A DNA stretch of 35,834 nucleotides from Alphaproteobacteria bacterium (GCA_006226495.1 SBGU01000037.1:1-35834); one strand, 5' to 3'; shown: positions 11,201 to 18,277, counted from the first letter of the stretch. The notes: generated by a model from the sequence alone, not told the origin. A program made the numbers and translations.

Positions 11201-12299
11201 CGTCGTCCTCGATCGCGTCAACATGCGCCACATAGTCGTAGGGGTTCACCCCATAGCTGGCGCCCGTGAAATAATAGGTGCCATCTTCGGTCGGGGTGAA
11301 GCTGATGCCGGAAACGTAAGGATTGCCAGCGCTGCCCCAGGAACTGACCGCTACGGCCTGGTCCGTTATCTCGTTGCCGTCCTGATCGAACAGGTCGGCA
11401 ACATAGGGACGCGTTGTATCGCTGGTGAAATAGAAAACATAATGCTGGCCGGCTTCAAGGTCGGCCGCGAACATGTCGGTATCGGTTTCATAATCGTAGG
11501 ACGCCGCCGTGCCGCTGCCAATCTCGACCGACAGGGCCGTTTCGGTAGAAGCCCACGGGTCGTCGTCGTCAATTTCCTTGACGCTGAAAAAGTAGCTGCC
11601 GGTGAGCGTGTCACTTTCTTCCGCCATCTGGACATAGTAGGTGCCCGATTCCTGCGGGGCATAATAAATCTCGATGGGGTATAGGCCGCTGCCGACGGAG
11701 CCCGGCACATCATCCATCTGGGTTCCGTCGGCGTCATAGACACCGCGCGCGACAAGACTGTCGAGACCGTATGAAAACCCGGACAGCAGATACATCTTGC
11801 CGGCTTCCAGTTCGACCGCCACGAAGTCGGTATCGCCAAAATAGTCGATTGCGCCGTGGAAGCTGTCGCCATCCACAGTGACCGATATCGCGGTTTCGGT
11901 GCTGCCCGCCGGTTCGTCGTCAACGACCTCGCTGACCGTGATCTGATAGGCGGCCTCGTCGTCGCCAGAGAAAAGTTCGCCGCCGACGACCATGAAAAAG
12001 TCGCCCGTGGTTTCGGGCGTGTAATAGTATTCCGCGAAATAGCTCCGCCCGAAGCGCCCGATATCCGGGCTGATGGTGTCGCCGTTTTCATCCAGGATCG
12101 TAACCAGCTCAGGCGCATATATCGCTGCGGGCGCATAGATATAGATGCGGTAAAGCGACCCGGCATCAAGGGACACGCGGAAAGCATCCTGGTCGTCGTC
12201 CGATTGCAGCGAGGCGATATGGTCGTCGCCCAGGGTCAGGACAATGTCGGTATCGGTATTGCCAGTCGGTTCGTCATCATTGGCGGGGCTGGAAGGCAT
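8265..12299 (-). CDS. PPC-like and RTX repeat secreted protein
   Basis: 1344 residues from the ATG at 12299, which has GGAG five bases upstream. A longer in-frame start at 12404 lacks a ribosome site and adds an unrelated leader, so it was not chosen. The N-terminal 850 residues hold seven units. Each starts near DDEPxGxTxTA, followed by a GxIDYxGDxDxxAxxLEAG stretch and an aromatic strand, and they resemble PPC-type beta-sandwiches. RTX nonapeptides follow, interrupted by two SYxxSxxGVxASL-like segments and ExLTGSRYxDxLxGD motifs. The C-terminal 85 residues differ from those of the next gene downstream at only about 11 positions and probably carry the type I export signal. It is the first gene of a three-gene minus-strand series. 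No enzyme motif is seen. Confidence 0.9.
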   Translation of the reverse strand: MPSSPANDDEPTGNTDTDIVLTLGDDHIASLQSDDDQDAFRVSLDAGSLYRIYIYAPAAIYAPELVTILDENGDTISPDIGRFGRSYFAEYYYTPETTGDFFMVVGGELFSGDDEAAYQITVSEVVDDEPAGSTETAISVTVDGDSFHGAIDYFGDTDFVAVELEAGKMYLLSGFSYGLDSLVARGVYDADGTQMDDVPGSVGSGLYPIEIYYAPQESGTYYVQMAEESDTLTGSYFFSVKEIDDDDPWASTETALSVEIGSGTAASYDYETDTDMFAADLEAGQHYVFYFTSDTTRPYVADLFDQDGNEITDQAVAVSSWGSAGNPYVSGISFTPTEDGTYYFTGASYGVNPYDYVAHVDAIEDDEPYGTSDSTATLSVGTSLTGTFEIFGDHDTYATTLRAGVQYRFDLDGITAGTTSITSIIDANGNVVSSGGYGPQFYTAEENGTYYITVREGGTSSPSPGQQLGTYSLSVNSVTDDEDGDVLVLDEPYSGSIDFPGDIDELTFEVTAGSLYSVVFTSEGSNSVNASIHYEGGDSVITTHIYHSDYVTTEYTFGVQQDGLINFGLSRYSSSVGGYTVEISLLDDDEPNGLGQTTWSLGVGETLEGTLEAKLDEDYIAVYLEAGTVYEAHAERTDSDSVPYLTFALMDADGGEIEALYQSTEHNESTSYYMVQETGTYYLEVGGNYFHWAGDYAVSLDSLTDDEPTGGTDTAAYIARGGSHDGTIDYTADHDVVAADLVGGIRYDIELVSDGYYTVRLADILDSDSDSQEYSYTVDQDGNAVYSITATEGGTYYFDIWAEDYTGAYQVALVQSYNLNGTSRSEQLQGSNDDEIITGLYGQDTLLGFGGDDTLLGGSGYDVLKGGDGNDLLNGGSGVDTLDGGDGNDTASYDTASYGVIASLGDEGGTYGDAYGDLFVSVENLTGSRYNDRLEGDQYDNILTGGEGADTLYGSAGSDTASYTNSSAGVSANLVSGLGSGGDANGDKYIAIENLTGSRYGDSLIGNRSANVLAGGAGDDTLVAGYGYDSLSGGDGDDYLKGGYGIDTLEGGAGADTLDGEQDNDWVSYAGSDEGVSLTLLGNGWATGSGGDAEGDRVANVQRITGSEHNDSLGGNSGNNWIIGGDGDDLLEGGVGVDTLEGGLGNDTIRGNYTADSLSGGDGADGVFGGYGNDTLDGGDGDDTLLGERDMDLIHGGNGDDLIGGGTEADTLYGDAGNDTIRASEGNDLVYGGDGDDSIEGGNGRDTITGGAGDDWLSGGGEPDTFIFADGDGNDTISDFQVGRDTLDLSDTEIDFTSLDDLIAHASTTTIDGVAGLLIETGDGDSIFLQGLNTNHLTGIDVGY

Positions 12300-12529
12300 A
12301 TCGGCTCCATGGGAATGAAATATCGTCGTGCAGTATTTTATGTGCAGGAAACAGCTTGTCGGTCGCTGCGTTGCTGGCGCCGGCATAATGGACGGCGCGA
12401 TCACAAGCAGCTTTGAATATCGTGAGACTTAATCATCCAGATTGTTTGGCTGCAACCTGAAAGTGACGCGGCCTCATTTTTAACAGGAGCGCATGTCCTG
12501 GCTGGTGTATTGTGCCGACCTTGCCGTGT

Positions 12530-12967
12530 TCACGCCCCCGCCAAATCTGCGGTGCCGCAGCAGGGGCAGCAGTCGGCGCAGCCGAACAGGGCGCTTGAAA
12601 CCGTGCAGGCGTCGCTGTCGCAGCGTTCAGCATTGGCGCGGATGCCCTGAAGCGCGCTTTCCATGGTCTTCAGGGCCTCGATCTTGGCGCGCACCAGCGC
12701 CAGTTGTTTGTCGGCGGCGGGTACAAGTTCGGCGCAACTGTCGCCGGCTTCGGCCAGGTCCAGCAGGCTGCGGATATCCTCGAGCGGGAAACCGAGGTCG
12801 CGGCAACGGCGGATGAAGCTCAGCCGGCTCAGGTGGGTTTCGTCATAGATGCGGTGCCCGCCGTCCGACCGGAAGGGTTCGGGCATCAGCCCGATGCGTT
12901 CATAATAGCGCACGGTCTCCAGGTTCACCCCGGCGCGGTCGCCCAGTTTGCCGATGCTCAGCCGCAT
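12530..12967 (-). CDS. MerR-family metal-responsive regulator with Cys-rich tail
   Basis: 145 residues, normal for the family. Residues 1-70 form the MerR winged-helix DNA-binding domain (LSIGKLGDRAGVNLETVRYYERIGL, then the RxYxxxxLxRLxFIRRCRDLGF stretch). A long dimerisation helix follows (about 80-112). Cysteines at 78, 116 and 121 fall where soft-metal sensors of the MerR/CadR/PbrR group place their ligands, although spacing to the second cysteine is a few residues longer than in classical MerR. An unusual tail carries five more cysteines (130, 133, 134, 136, 137). The gene diverges from a metallothionein-like gene, and the promoter between them has the MerR signature, so it very likely activates that gene when bound to a soft metal such as Cd, Pb, Hg or Zn. 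The inducing metal cannot be read from the sequence. Confidence 0.93.
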   Translation of the reverse strand: MRLSIGKLGDRAGVNLETVRYYERIGLMPEPFRSDGGHRIYDETHLSRLSFIRRCRDLGFPLEDIRSLLDLAEAGDSCAELVPAADKQLALVRAKIEALKTMESALQGIRANAERCDSDACTVSSALFGCADCCPCCGTADLAGA

Positions 12968-13036
12968 GATTGTCTCCTGTCTGTCTGTCCATTTTTGCTG
13001 GCGGCCGGATTTTTTGGGCTGCCGTGATTTTTTCTC

Positions 13037-13067
13037 TTGAATCCGTAGCGGCTACGGATTGTAGCCT
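13037..13067 (+). promoter_or_regulatory. MerR-type promoter/operator for the metallothionein gene
   Basis: A -35 box TTGAAT (13037-13042) and a -10 box TAGCCT (13062-13067) are separated by 19 bp, the over-long spacer typical of MerR-activated promoters. Inside the spacer lies a perfect dyad, ATCCGTAGC G GCTACGGAT (13041-13059), overlapping the -35 in the canonical way. The centre (GTAGCGGCTAC) resembles CadR/PbrR-type operators. It lies 48 bp upstream of the metallothionein start and 70 bp from the regulator start. Confidence 0.88.
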
Positions 13068-13114
13068 CTTTCATATGGGCGGAAAAGCCCGGTTTGACAA
13101 GAAAGGAAACGAGC

Positions 13115-13306
13115 ATGACAGACAGGAACAAAGGTTGCGGCTGCGCGGACCGCAAACTGTTGCAGATGCAACAAAATGAAACATCCGTGGCGGGTGAAAA
13201 TCGCGACAAGGTTGCCGCCGGCAGCTCATGTTGTTGCGGAAGCGACTGTCGCTGCGACGGCGGGTGCACCTGCGATTGCGGGCCCGATTGTGGCTGCGGC
13301 TGTTAG
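13115..13306 (+). CDS. Small metallothionein-like Cys-rich protein
   Basis: 63 residues with 13 cysteines and no histidine. Two cysteines sit near the N-terminus (C8, C10). Eleven are packed into the last 25 residues in CCC and CxC arrangements (39-41, 45, 47, 51, 53, 55, 59, 61, 63), and the protein ends on a cysteine. This composition indicates a thiolate metal-cluster protein that sequesters soft metals in the cytoplasm. It does not follow the classic SmtA/BmtA layout with its ring cysteines and histidines, so the family assignment is by composition only. The ATG at 13115 has AGGA seven bases upstream; an earlier in-frame ATG at 13094 lacks this. It is driven by the MerR-type promoter at 13037-13067. 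Its stop codon overlaps the stop of the convergent gluQ gene. Confidence 0.85.
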   Translation: MTDRNKGCGCADRKLLQMQQNETSVAGENRDKVAAGSSCCCGSDCRCDGGCTCDCGPDCGCGC

Positions 13307-14160
13307 GCCCTTAACAGCGAGGCGGCCAGCGTTTCGGGGCTCATGCCAGAGGCCCGGATTTCCGCCAGGGTGACCGACAGGTTGCGCTTGGCAAAACGCT
13401 GGCCGTTTTCATCGAGCAGCAGGCCATGATGGTGGTAGATCGGCATCGGCAGGTTCATAAGCCTTTGCAATACCACATGAATATGGGTTGCGTGGAACAG
13501 GTCCTCGCCGCGGATAATGTGGCTGATGCCCTGTCTGGCATCGTCCAGAACCACCGCCAGATGGTAGCTTGTCGGGGTGTCCTTGCGGGCCAGCACCACG
13601 TCGCCCAGGCTTTCCGGGTCGCCCTTGATGGTGCCTTTCAGCTCGTCCTGCCAGGCTGGCGCGCCGCCAATGTGGGCGAGGGCGCGGCCAAGGTCCAGCC
13701 GCCAGGCGAACGCCATGCCGCTCGCCATCAGCTCTTGCCGTTTTTTCAAGGACTTGTGCCGGCAAGTGCCCGGGTACACCGGTCCGTCCGGCCCGTGTGG
13801 TGCCGATGGCGCCCGTGCCACCTCGGCGGCGATGTCTTTCCTTGTGCAGAAACAAGGATAGACAAAACCCTTTTCATTCAAGGTGTTAAGGGCTGCCTGA
13901 TAGTCGCCGAAATGTTCGCTCTGGCGCCGGACCGGCTGTTCCCACTGCAGGCCCAGCCACGCCAGATCCTCATATATTCCAGTGACATACTCATCCCGGC
14001 AGCGGGTGGTATCGATATCCTCGATGCGCAAAATGAAGCGCCCGCCCGCCGCCAGCGCCCGGCGGTAGGCCAGCATCGCCGAATAGGCATGGCCCTTGTG
14101 CAGCCGCCCGGTCGGGCTTGGCGCAAAGCGGGTTATGAAGGATGGGCGCGCGTCTGTCAT
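13303..14160 (-). CDS. gluQ: Glutamyl-Q tRNA(Asp) synthetase
   Basis: 285 residues, the normal size for GluQRS. This is a truncated glutamyl-tRNA synthetase paralogue that attaches glutamate to the queuosine base at the wobble position of tRNA(Asp). The class I N-terminal fold is clear: FAPSPTGRLHKGHAYSA contains the HIGH-like signature (HKGH, 21-24), and a KMSKS-like AKRN lies near residue 252. The zinc site typical of GluQRS is present as C103-x-C105, Y129 and C133. The tRNA-anticodon domain of true GltX is absent, which separates it from GltX. It converges on the metallothionein gene, and their stop codons overlap by three bases. Confidence 0.95.
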   Translation of the reverse strand: MTDARPSFITRFAPSPTGRLHKGHAYSAMLAYRRALAAGGRFILRIEDIDTTRCRDEYVTGIYEDLAWLGLQWEQPVRRQSEHFGDYQAALNTLNEKGFVYPCFCTRKDIAAEVARAPSAPHGPDGPVYPGTCRHKSLKKRQELMASGMAFAWRLDLGRALAHIGGAPAWQDELKGTIKGDPESLGDVVLARKDTPTSYHLAVVLDDARQGISHIIRGEDLFHATHIHVVLQRLMNLPMPIYHHHGLLLDENGQRFAKRNLSVTLAEIRASGMSPETLAASLLRA

Positions 14161-14268
14161 GCCGGCACCCTAGAAAATCCCGGGACGGTTGGGAACAGAA
14201 ATCATGCCGGGCCGTCTGGCCGGCTACGGCGGGGGCAAACAATCCGCGTCTCCACACAATATAGCGCT

Positions 14269-14296
14269 TTGTCATCATGCGGTAACACTGTATCTT
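14269..14296 (+). promoter_or_regulatory. Possible sigma-70-type promoter for HNH gene
   Basis: TTGTCA (14269-14274) and TATCTT (14291-14296) are separated by 16 bp, about 95 bp upstream of the HNH nuclease start. The boxes match only moderately. The rest of the 231-bp gap between gluQ and the nuclease shows a short GC-rich hairpin (CCGAC/GTCGG near 14335) but no gene. Confidence 0.3.
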
Positions 14297-14391
14297 GATT
14301 CTCACGAGTGTCGGAGTGGTGCCCAAGGGCTGGCCGACCCGAGTGTCGGCTTCCTACCCGGCGGGCGTTTTTAGCTAACGGGGGATGGAAT

Positions 14392-14967
14392 ATGGGTGTG
14401 CATTTTACACCCCACTTGCCTTCGCCGGACAGTTGTCCGGCTCTGGTGCTGAACGCCGATTTTCGGCCGCTCAGCTATTACCCGCTCAGTGTCTGGAACT
14501 GGCAGACGGCCCTGAAGGCCGTGTTCCTGGACCGGGTCAGCATCCTGTCGGAATATGACCGGCAGGTGCATTCGCCGTCGACGGCGGTCAACCTGCCCAG
14601 TGTGATTGCGCTCAAGAAATATGTGCGCCAGCCTCGGTTTCCGGCCTTTACCCGCTTCAACCTGTTCCTGCGCGACCGGTTCAGTTGCCAATATTGCGGC
14701 TCGACCCATGACCTGACATTCGATCATGTCATCCCGCGCTCGCAGGGGGGGCGCACCTGCTGGAGCAACATTGCTGCGGCCTGCGCGCCCTGCAACCTGC
14801 GCAAGGGCGGCCGAACGCCGGACGAGGCGGACATGCAGCCGCTCAGGTGGCCCTACAGGCCCACCAACCACGAACTGCACCAGAATGGACGACAATTCCC
14901 GCCGAACTATCTGCATGAAAGTTGGCGGGATTTTCTTTATTGGGATACCGAGCTGGAGAAAGGCTGA
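14392..14967 (+). CDS. HNH endonuclease family protein
   Basis: 191 residues from the ATG at 14392, preceded by GGGGGA; an upstream in-frame ATG at 14308 lacks a ribosome site. A zinc-ribbon HNH core lies at residues 99-135: C99-x2-C102, the DH pair at 111-112 (FDHVIPRSQGG), N126 and C131-x2-C134. This is the arrangement of metal-dependent HNH nucleases (McrA-like). The first 95 residues (VLNADFRPLSYYPLSVW) match a stand-alone HNH family that is widespread in Proteobacteria and whose cellular job is not well defined. No methylase or phage gene is adjacent, so it is probably not a restriction enzyme. It converges with the solute-binding gene, leaving 32 bp between stops. Confidence 0.9.
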   Translation: MGVHFTPHLPSPDSCPALVLNADFRPLSYYPLSVWNWQTALKAVFLDRVSILSEYDRQVHSPSTAVNLPSVIALKKYVRQPRFPAFTRFNLFLRDRFSCQYCGSTHDLTFDHVIPRSQGGRTCWSNIAAACAPCNLRKGGRTPDEADMQPLRWPYRPTNHELHQNGRQFPPNYLHESWRDFLYWDTELEKG

Positions 14968-14999
14968 GGCCCGGCGCGCAGGCGTTTCAGCGCTCTGGT

Positions 15000-15776
15000 T
15001 CAGCGTTCCGGCCAGGGCAGGGTCGGCAGCTTGACCGCGCGATATATCTGCGCGCGCCGGCCGCTGGCTTCGAGCGTCGCCATGGCGGCGTCCAGCCGCG
15101 CTTTCATGGTTTCCTTGCCGGGGCCGTAAAGCAGATACATGTCCAAGGTGGCGGCCGCGGGCGGCAGTATTTTCAGCTTGTCGTGTGCGCCGGCATAAAG
15201 GTCCAGCATCTCGGGCGCCAGGTGGGCAGCATCGACCCGGCCATATTCCAGAAGCTGCAACAGGTCGACCGTCGACGGCACCCTGACCACATCGATGTGG
15301 GTCGCGGCCGGGAAACCGTGGCGATAATCGAACACATCCATATAGACATTCAAGACCCCCATGCGCAGGGTGGGGCGCGCCAGCATGTCGGCGCGGCTGT
15401 TCTCGGGCGCGTCCCTGCGGGTGACAAGCGAATAGCCGATCCGGTTCGAAGGCTGGGCGCTGGTGAGGAAACCGTCGCGCGGCAGGGCGTCCAGCGCGCC
15501 GTCATAAAGGCCCGATTTCACGGTTGCGACACAGCGTTTCCAGTTCTCGACCGAAATCCTGATCTCGTCGCCCGACAGGTTGCCGATTTCGCGCAACAGC
15601 GCGACTGTCCAGCCGTCGACCCCGTCTGCGGTGCGGTAGGAATAGGGCGGGCTTTCGTCGGCACAGAAGCTGAGGGCGGGTTTGGTCACCATGGGGGCCT
15701 GGGGGGCGGCAGACGCGGAAAAGCTCGCTCCCAGAAGGAGTGCAGGCATCAACAAAAGCTGCAATTTCAAGCCCAT
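15000..15776 (-). CDS. Periplasmic solute-binding protein, family 3-like
   Basis: 258 residues from the ATG at 15776, with a GGGGG purine run just upstream; longer in-frame extensions up to 15977 lack coding character. It begins with a Sec signal peptide (MGLKLQLLLMPALLLGASFSASAA). The mature part reads FCADESPPYSYRTADGVDGW and then LYDGALDALPRDGF, typical of the first lobe of polar-amino-acid-type binding proteins (SBP_bac_3). No ABC permease or ATPase is nearby. It may therefore be an orphan binding protein or a sensor-like variant, and the ligand is unknown. Confidence 0.8.
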   Translation of the reverse strand: MGLKLQLLLMPALLLGASFSASAAPQAPMVTKPALSFCADESPPYSYRTADGVDGWTVALLREIGNLSGDEIRISVENWKRCVATVKSGLYDGALDALPRDGFLTSAQPSNRIGYSLVTRRDAPENSRADMLARPTLRMGVLNVYMDVFDYRHGFPAATHIDVVRVPSTVDLLQLLEYGRVDAAHLAPEMLDLYAGAHDKLKILPPAAATLDMYLLYGPGKETMKARLDAAMATLEASGRRAQIYRAVKLPTLPWPER

Positions 15777-15928
15777 AGGCCCCCGCTGGCTTTGCGCCGG
15801 TCCGGGCAAAGGATAGCCGAGAATGTCTGCCGGGCCAAGATGGTCGTTCCATGTGTGCAAAACGAAGGGCCGCGGCGTGCCCTCGCGTACCAGCCTCGGG
15901 TGCCGGGATGAACCACTCAGGAGGTAAC

Positions 15929-16408
15929 ATGACCAGTGTGAATGGACTATCGGGGGCTGGGGGCACATTTGCGCCACCGCCGAAACAGGAACTGACCGGG
16001 GAGCAGAAGTCCCAGATCAGTTCGATCCTGTCGAATTACGACCCGGAAAATCTGTCGGAAGACGATGCCGAAGCAATCGTGAGCGCGCTCAAGGACGCAG
16101 GCATCCGCCCGGGCAAAGGGTTCGATGAAGCGTTTGAAGCTGCGGGCTTCGACGCCAAGGAAGTCGGCAAACTTGCCGGGCTTGAACCGCCGAAGGACGG
16201 CCCGCCGCCGGGTCCTCCGCCGGGCGAAGGCGGCGAAGGTGCCGGGGCTGAGGGCGTGAATGCCGAAGGCCTGCAGGCGCTGAAGGACCTTCTGGCCGAC
16301 TATGACCTGACCGACCTGTCGGACGAGGAAGAAGAAAGCCTGCTGACAGCCTTGAAGGACGCGGGTCTCGTGGGCGACAGCGGCGACCTTGTGTCCCTGA
16401 AGGCATGA
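15929..16408 (+). CDS. Acidic protein with internal duplication, unknown function
   Basis: 159 residues, started at 15929 because a consensus AGGAGG lies just upstream. No signal peptide or membrane segment is visible. Two similar helical units, about residues 23-65 (NLSEDDAEAIVSALKDAGI) and 111-155 (DLSDEEEESLLTALKDAGL), flank a proline/glycine-rich linker (DGPPPGPPPGEGG). The units are strongly acidic. They could form a helix-turn-helix pair like degenerate EF-hands, but no canonical calcium loop is present. I do not recognise a characterised family. It stands alone between divergent and convergent neighbours and ends at a strong terminator. Confidence 0.78.
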   Translation: MTSVNGLSGAGGTFAPPPKQELTGEQKSQISSILSNYDPENLSEDDAEAIVSALKDAGIRPGKGFDEAFEAAGFDAKEVGKLAGLEPPKDGPPPGPPPGEGGEGAGAEGVNAEGLQALKDLLADYDLTDLSDEEEESLLTALKDAGLVGDSGDLVSLKA

Positions 16409-16423
16409 AGAAACTGCGATGAG

Positions 16424-16448
16424 AGGGCGGCGAAAGGCCGCCCTTTTT
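16424..16448. terminator. Intrinsic terminator between convergent genes
   Basis: An 8-bp GC stem (AGGGCGGC / GCCGCCCT) with a GAAAG loop is followed by TTTT on the plus strand. It lies 16 bp after the stop of the acidic protein gene and 9 bp from the coq7 stop. It clearly serves the plus-strand gene and may also serve coq7. Confidence 0.85.
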
Positions 16449-16456
16449 CTTGGGGA

Positions 16457-17056
16457 TCAGACGCGCTTCGAAAGCCAGATGGCCGCGCGGCAGCCGGCCT
16501 TGATGACACCGGCCAGAAGCGGATAGGCGGGGGTTTCCTCGGCCCCGTGCGCGAGCGCGATTTCCTTGTGTTCCACTTCCTCCGCCTGGAAGGTTTCGAT
16601 CACTTCCTCAAGCTCGGGGTCGCTGCCCTTCAGGGTGTCGCGCTGGCTCTGGTAATGGTCGTCGATCACTTCCTCAACTGCGGCGGTGCAGGCCATGGCG
16701 GCCTTTTCGCCCAGGAAGGCGGTCGCGGCACCCAGCGCAAAACCGGCGACATGCCACACAGGCGCGAGCGCGGTCGGGCGCACGCCACGCTCGGCAATCA
16801 GTTTGTCGAAACGCGCCAGATGCACCTTTTCCTGTTCATGCATGTGTCTGAGAAGGCCCGCCTTTGCATGGCGTTCGCCCAGAATGGCGCGCTGGCCGGC
16901 ATAAATGCGCACGGCGCCAAATTCGCCGGCATGGTCGACCCGCACCATGCGGTCGGTCGCGCCCGTGCGCACACGGTCCCCCGGCAGGGGGCGTGCGGGC
17001 ACGGTCTTTTCCGTGACGGCGCTGTAGGTTTTCTCAGGGGCGGCTTTCGCAGGCAT
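16457..17056 (-). CDS. coq7: Demethoxyubiquinone hydroxylase, Coq7 type
   Basis: 199 residues. Coq7 is a membrane-associated di-iron monooxygenase that hydroxylates the demethoxy-quinone ring in the late steps of ubiquinone synthesis. The two ExxH motifs of the ferritin-like di-iron centre are present (E76-x2-H79 and E160-x2-H163), together with the bridging glutamates at about 45 and 128. VDHAGEFGAVRIYAGQ is the family's N-terminal signature. The N-terminal 30 residues are variable and polar. It is last in a minus-strand string after YqaA and DsbB, 34 bp downstream of dsbB. Confidence 0.95.
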   Translation of the reverse strand: MPAKAAPEKTYSAVTEKTVPARPLPGDRVRTGATDRMVRVDHAGEFGAVRIYAGQRAILGERHAKAGLLRHMHEQEKVHLARFDKLIAERGVRPTALAPVWHVAGFALGAATAFLGEKAAMACTAAVEEVIDDHYQSQRDTLKGSDPELEEVIETFQAEEVEHKEIALAHGAEETPAYPLLAGVIKAGCRAAIWLSKRV

Positions 17057-17090
17057 TGTTTTTGGTCCTTACAGGATCAGGCTTCCATGA

Positions 17091-17570
17091 TCACGCTTTT
17101 CGGCTGCGCAGGCCGCAAAAGGCAGCAAGCCCAAGCGCGATGAAGAAATTATAGCCTGCCATGGAGATACCGAAAAGGGACCATGCTATTTCGTCGCACC
17201 GGATGACGGGCGCGTCCATGATGGCCTTCAGCGCGGCATCGATATTGTCGGTGATCTCCACCGCACCCGAACAGGTGGAAAGCCCTTCCCACCAGCGCTG
17301 TTCCACCCCGGCATGGAAACCGGCAATGCCGGCCTCGCCCAGGAACAGAAGCGCCAGCAGCATCAGCACGGGCCGCGCCGGTGCCTTGAAGGCCACCGCC
17401 AGCAGCGACACGGCCATGATGGCCATATAGGGATAGCGCTGCCACCAGCACAGTTCACACGGGTGATAGCCCGCCAGTTGGAAACCGAAGGCGGTGCCCA
17501 GGATGACGGTGGCGGCAACACCGGCAAACAGCACCGGCTGGCTTCTGGGCATGTCCATAATCGACGACAT
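17091..17570 (-). CDS. dsbB: Disulfide bond formation protein DsbB
   Basis: 159 residues with four hydrophobic segments. DsbB is an inner-membrane protein that passes electrons from DsbA to quinones. The first periplasmic loop has C38-x2-C41 (PCELCWWQRYPY, the family signature) and the second loop has C100 and C125, giving the two redox pairs. Pairing with a quinone-synthesis gene (coq7) downstream is functionally sensible. The start is five bases after the YqaA stop, so the two are translated from one message. ATGs at residues 5 and 7 are alternatives to the start used here. Confidence 0.93.
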   Translation of the reverse strand: MSSIMDMPRSQPVLFAGVAATVILGTAFGFQLAGYHPCELCWWQRYPYMAIMAVSLLAVAFKAPARPVLMLLALLFLGEAGIAGFHAGVEQRWWEGLSTCSGAVEITDNIDAALKAIMDAPVIRCDEIAWSLFGISMAGYNFFIALGLAAFCGLRSRKA

Positions 17571-17575
17571 CTGGC

Positions 17576-18157
17576 TTATCCTATGAACTTGAGGGCGACA
17601 AAACCGCCGATGATCCCGAGAACCCCGGCCGTCATCACCAGGCCAAGGCGTTTTTCGATGAAGGTGCGAATGGGTTCACCAAAGAACCACAACAGGCCGG
17701 CCACAAGGAAAAAGCGGCTGCCGCGCGCCGGAATTGCGGACAGCACGAACACAAGCGGATTGAGCCCCGCCACGCCGCTTGCGATGGTGATCACCTTGAA
17801 GGGGATCGGCGTCATGCCGGCGACCAGCACGATCAGGATGCCATAGTCGGCATAATATTGCTGGAAGGCCGCGAATTTTTCGCCGTAGCCATAAAAATTG
17901 ATGATCGGTTCGGCCACAGCCTCATACAGTAACGCGCCGATGGCATATCCTGCCATGGCCCCCAGCACAGACGCGATCAGGGTGATGGTCGCCAGCCGCC
18001 AGGCCTTGCGCCGGTCAGCCAAAATCATCGGGATCATCAGGAAATCGGGCGGAATCGGGAAAAAGCTGCTTTCCGCGAAGGAAAGGCCGGCCAGCCAGCG
18101 TTCGCCTGCCGGGCTCGACACTTTTGCCATGGTCCAGTCGTACAGGCGCCTGAGCAT
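17576..18157 (-). CDS. YqaA/DedA-family membrane protein
   Basis: 193 residues from the ATG at 18157, with AAGGA upstream; the frame can be extended to a GTG at 18208, but family members start with the MLRRLYDWT-like sequence used here. The protein is hydrophobic and has the FAESSFFPIPPD and GMTPIPFKVITIASG motifs. These re-entrant-loop signatures mark the DedA/VTT superfamily, whose members act in lipid (undecaprenyl phosphate or phospholipid) translocation. It is the first gene of the yqaA-dsbB-coq7 run. Confidence 0.9.
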   Translation of the reverse strand: MLRRLYDWTMAKVSSPAGERWLAGLSFAESSFFPIPPDFLMIPMILADRRKAWRLATITLIASVLGAMAGYAIGALLYEAVAEPIINFYGYGEKFAAFQQYYADYGILIVLVAGMTPIPFKVITIASGVAGLNPLVFVLSAIPARGSRFFLVAGLLWFFGEPIRTFIEKRLGLVMTAGVLGIIGGFVALKFIG

Positions 18158-18277
18158 AAAGACGGTTATCCTTGTTATCTGTCCAGCATGCTTAGCAACG
18201 GCCCGCACCGATTACAATCTTGCTCACACGCTTTTTACGGGTTATATCAGGCGCCACGCCAGACCCATGGTCCCGGC

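Noticed and set aside
12958-13269. 103-residue minus-strand frame over the metallothionein promoter
   Set aside because: It covers the MerR operator and is antisense to the Cys-rich gene, with no recognisable protein features.
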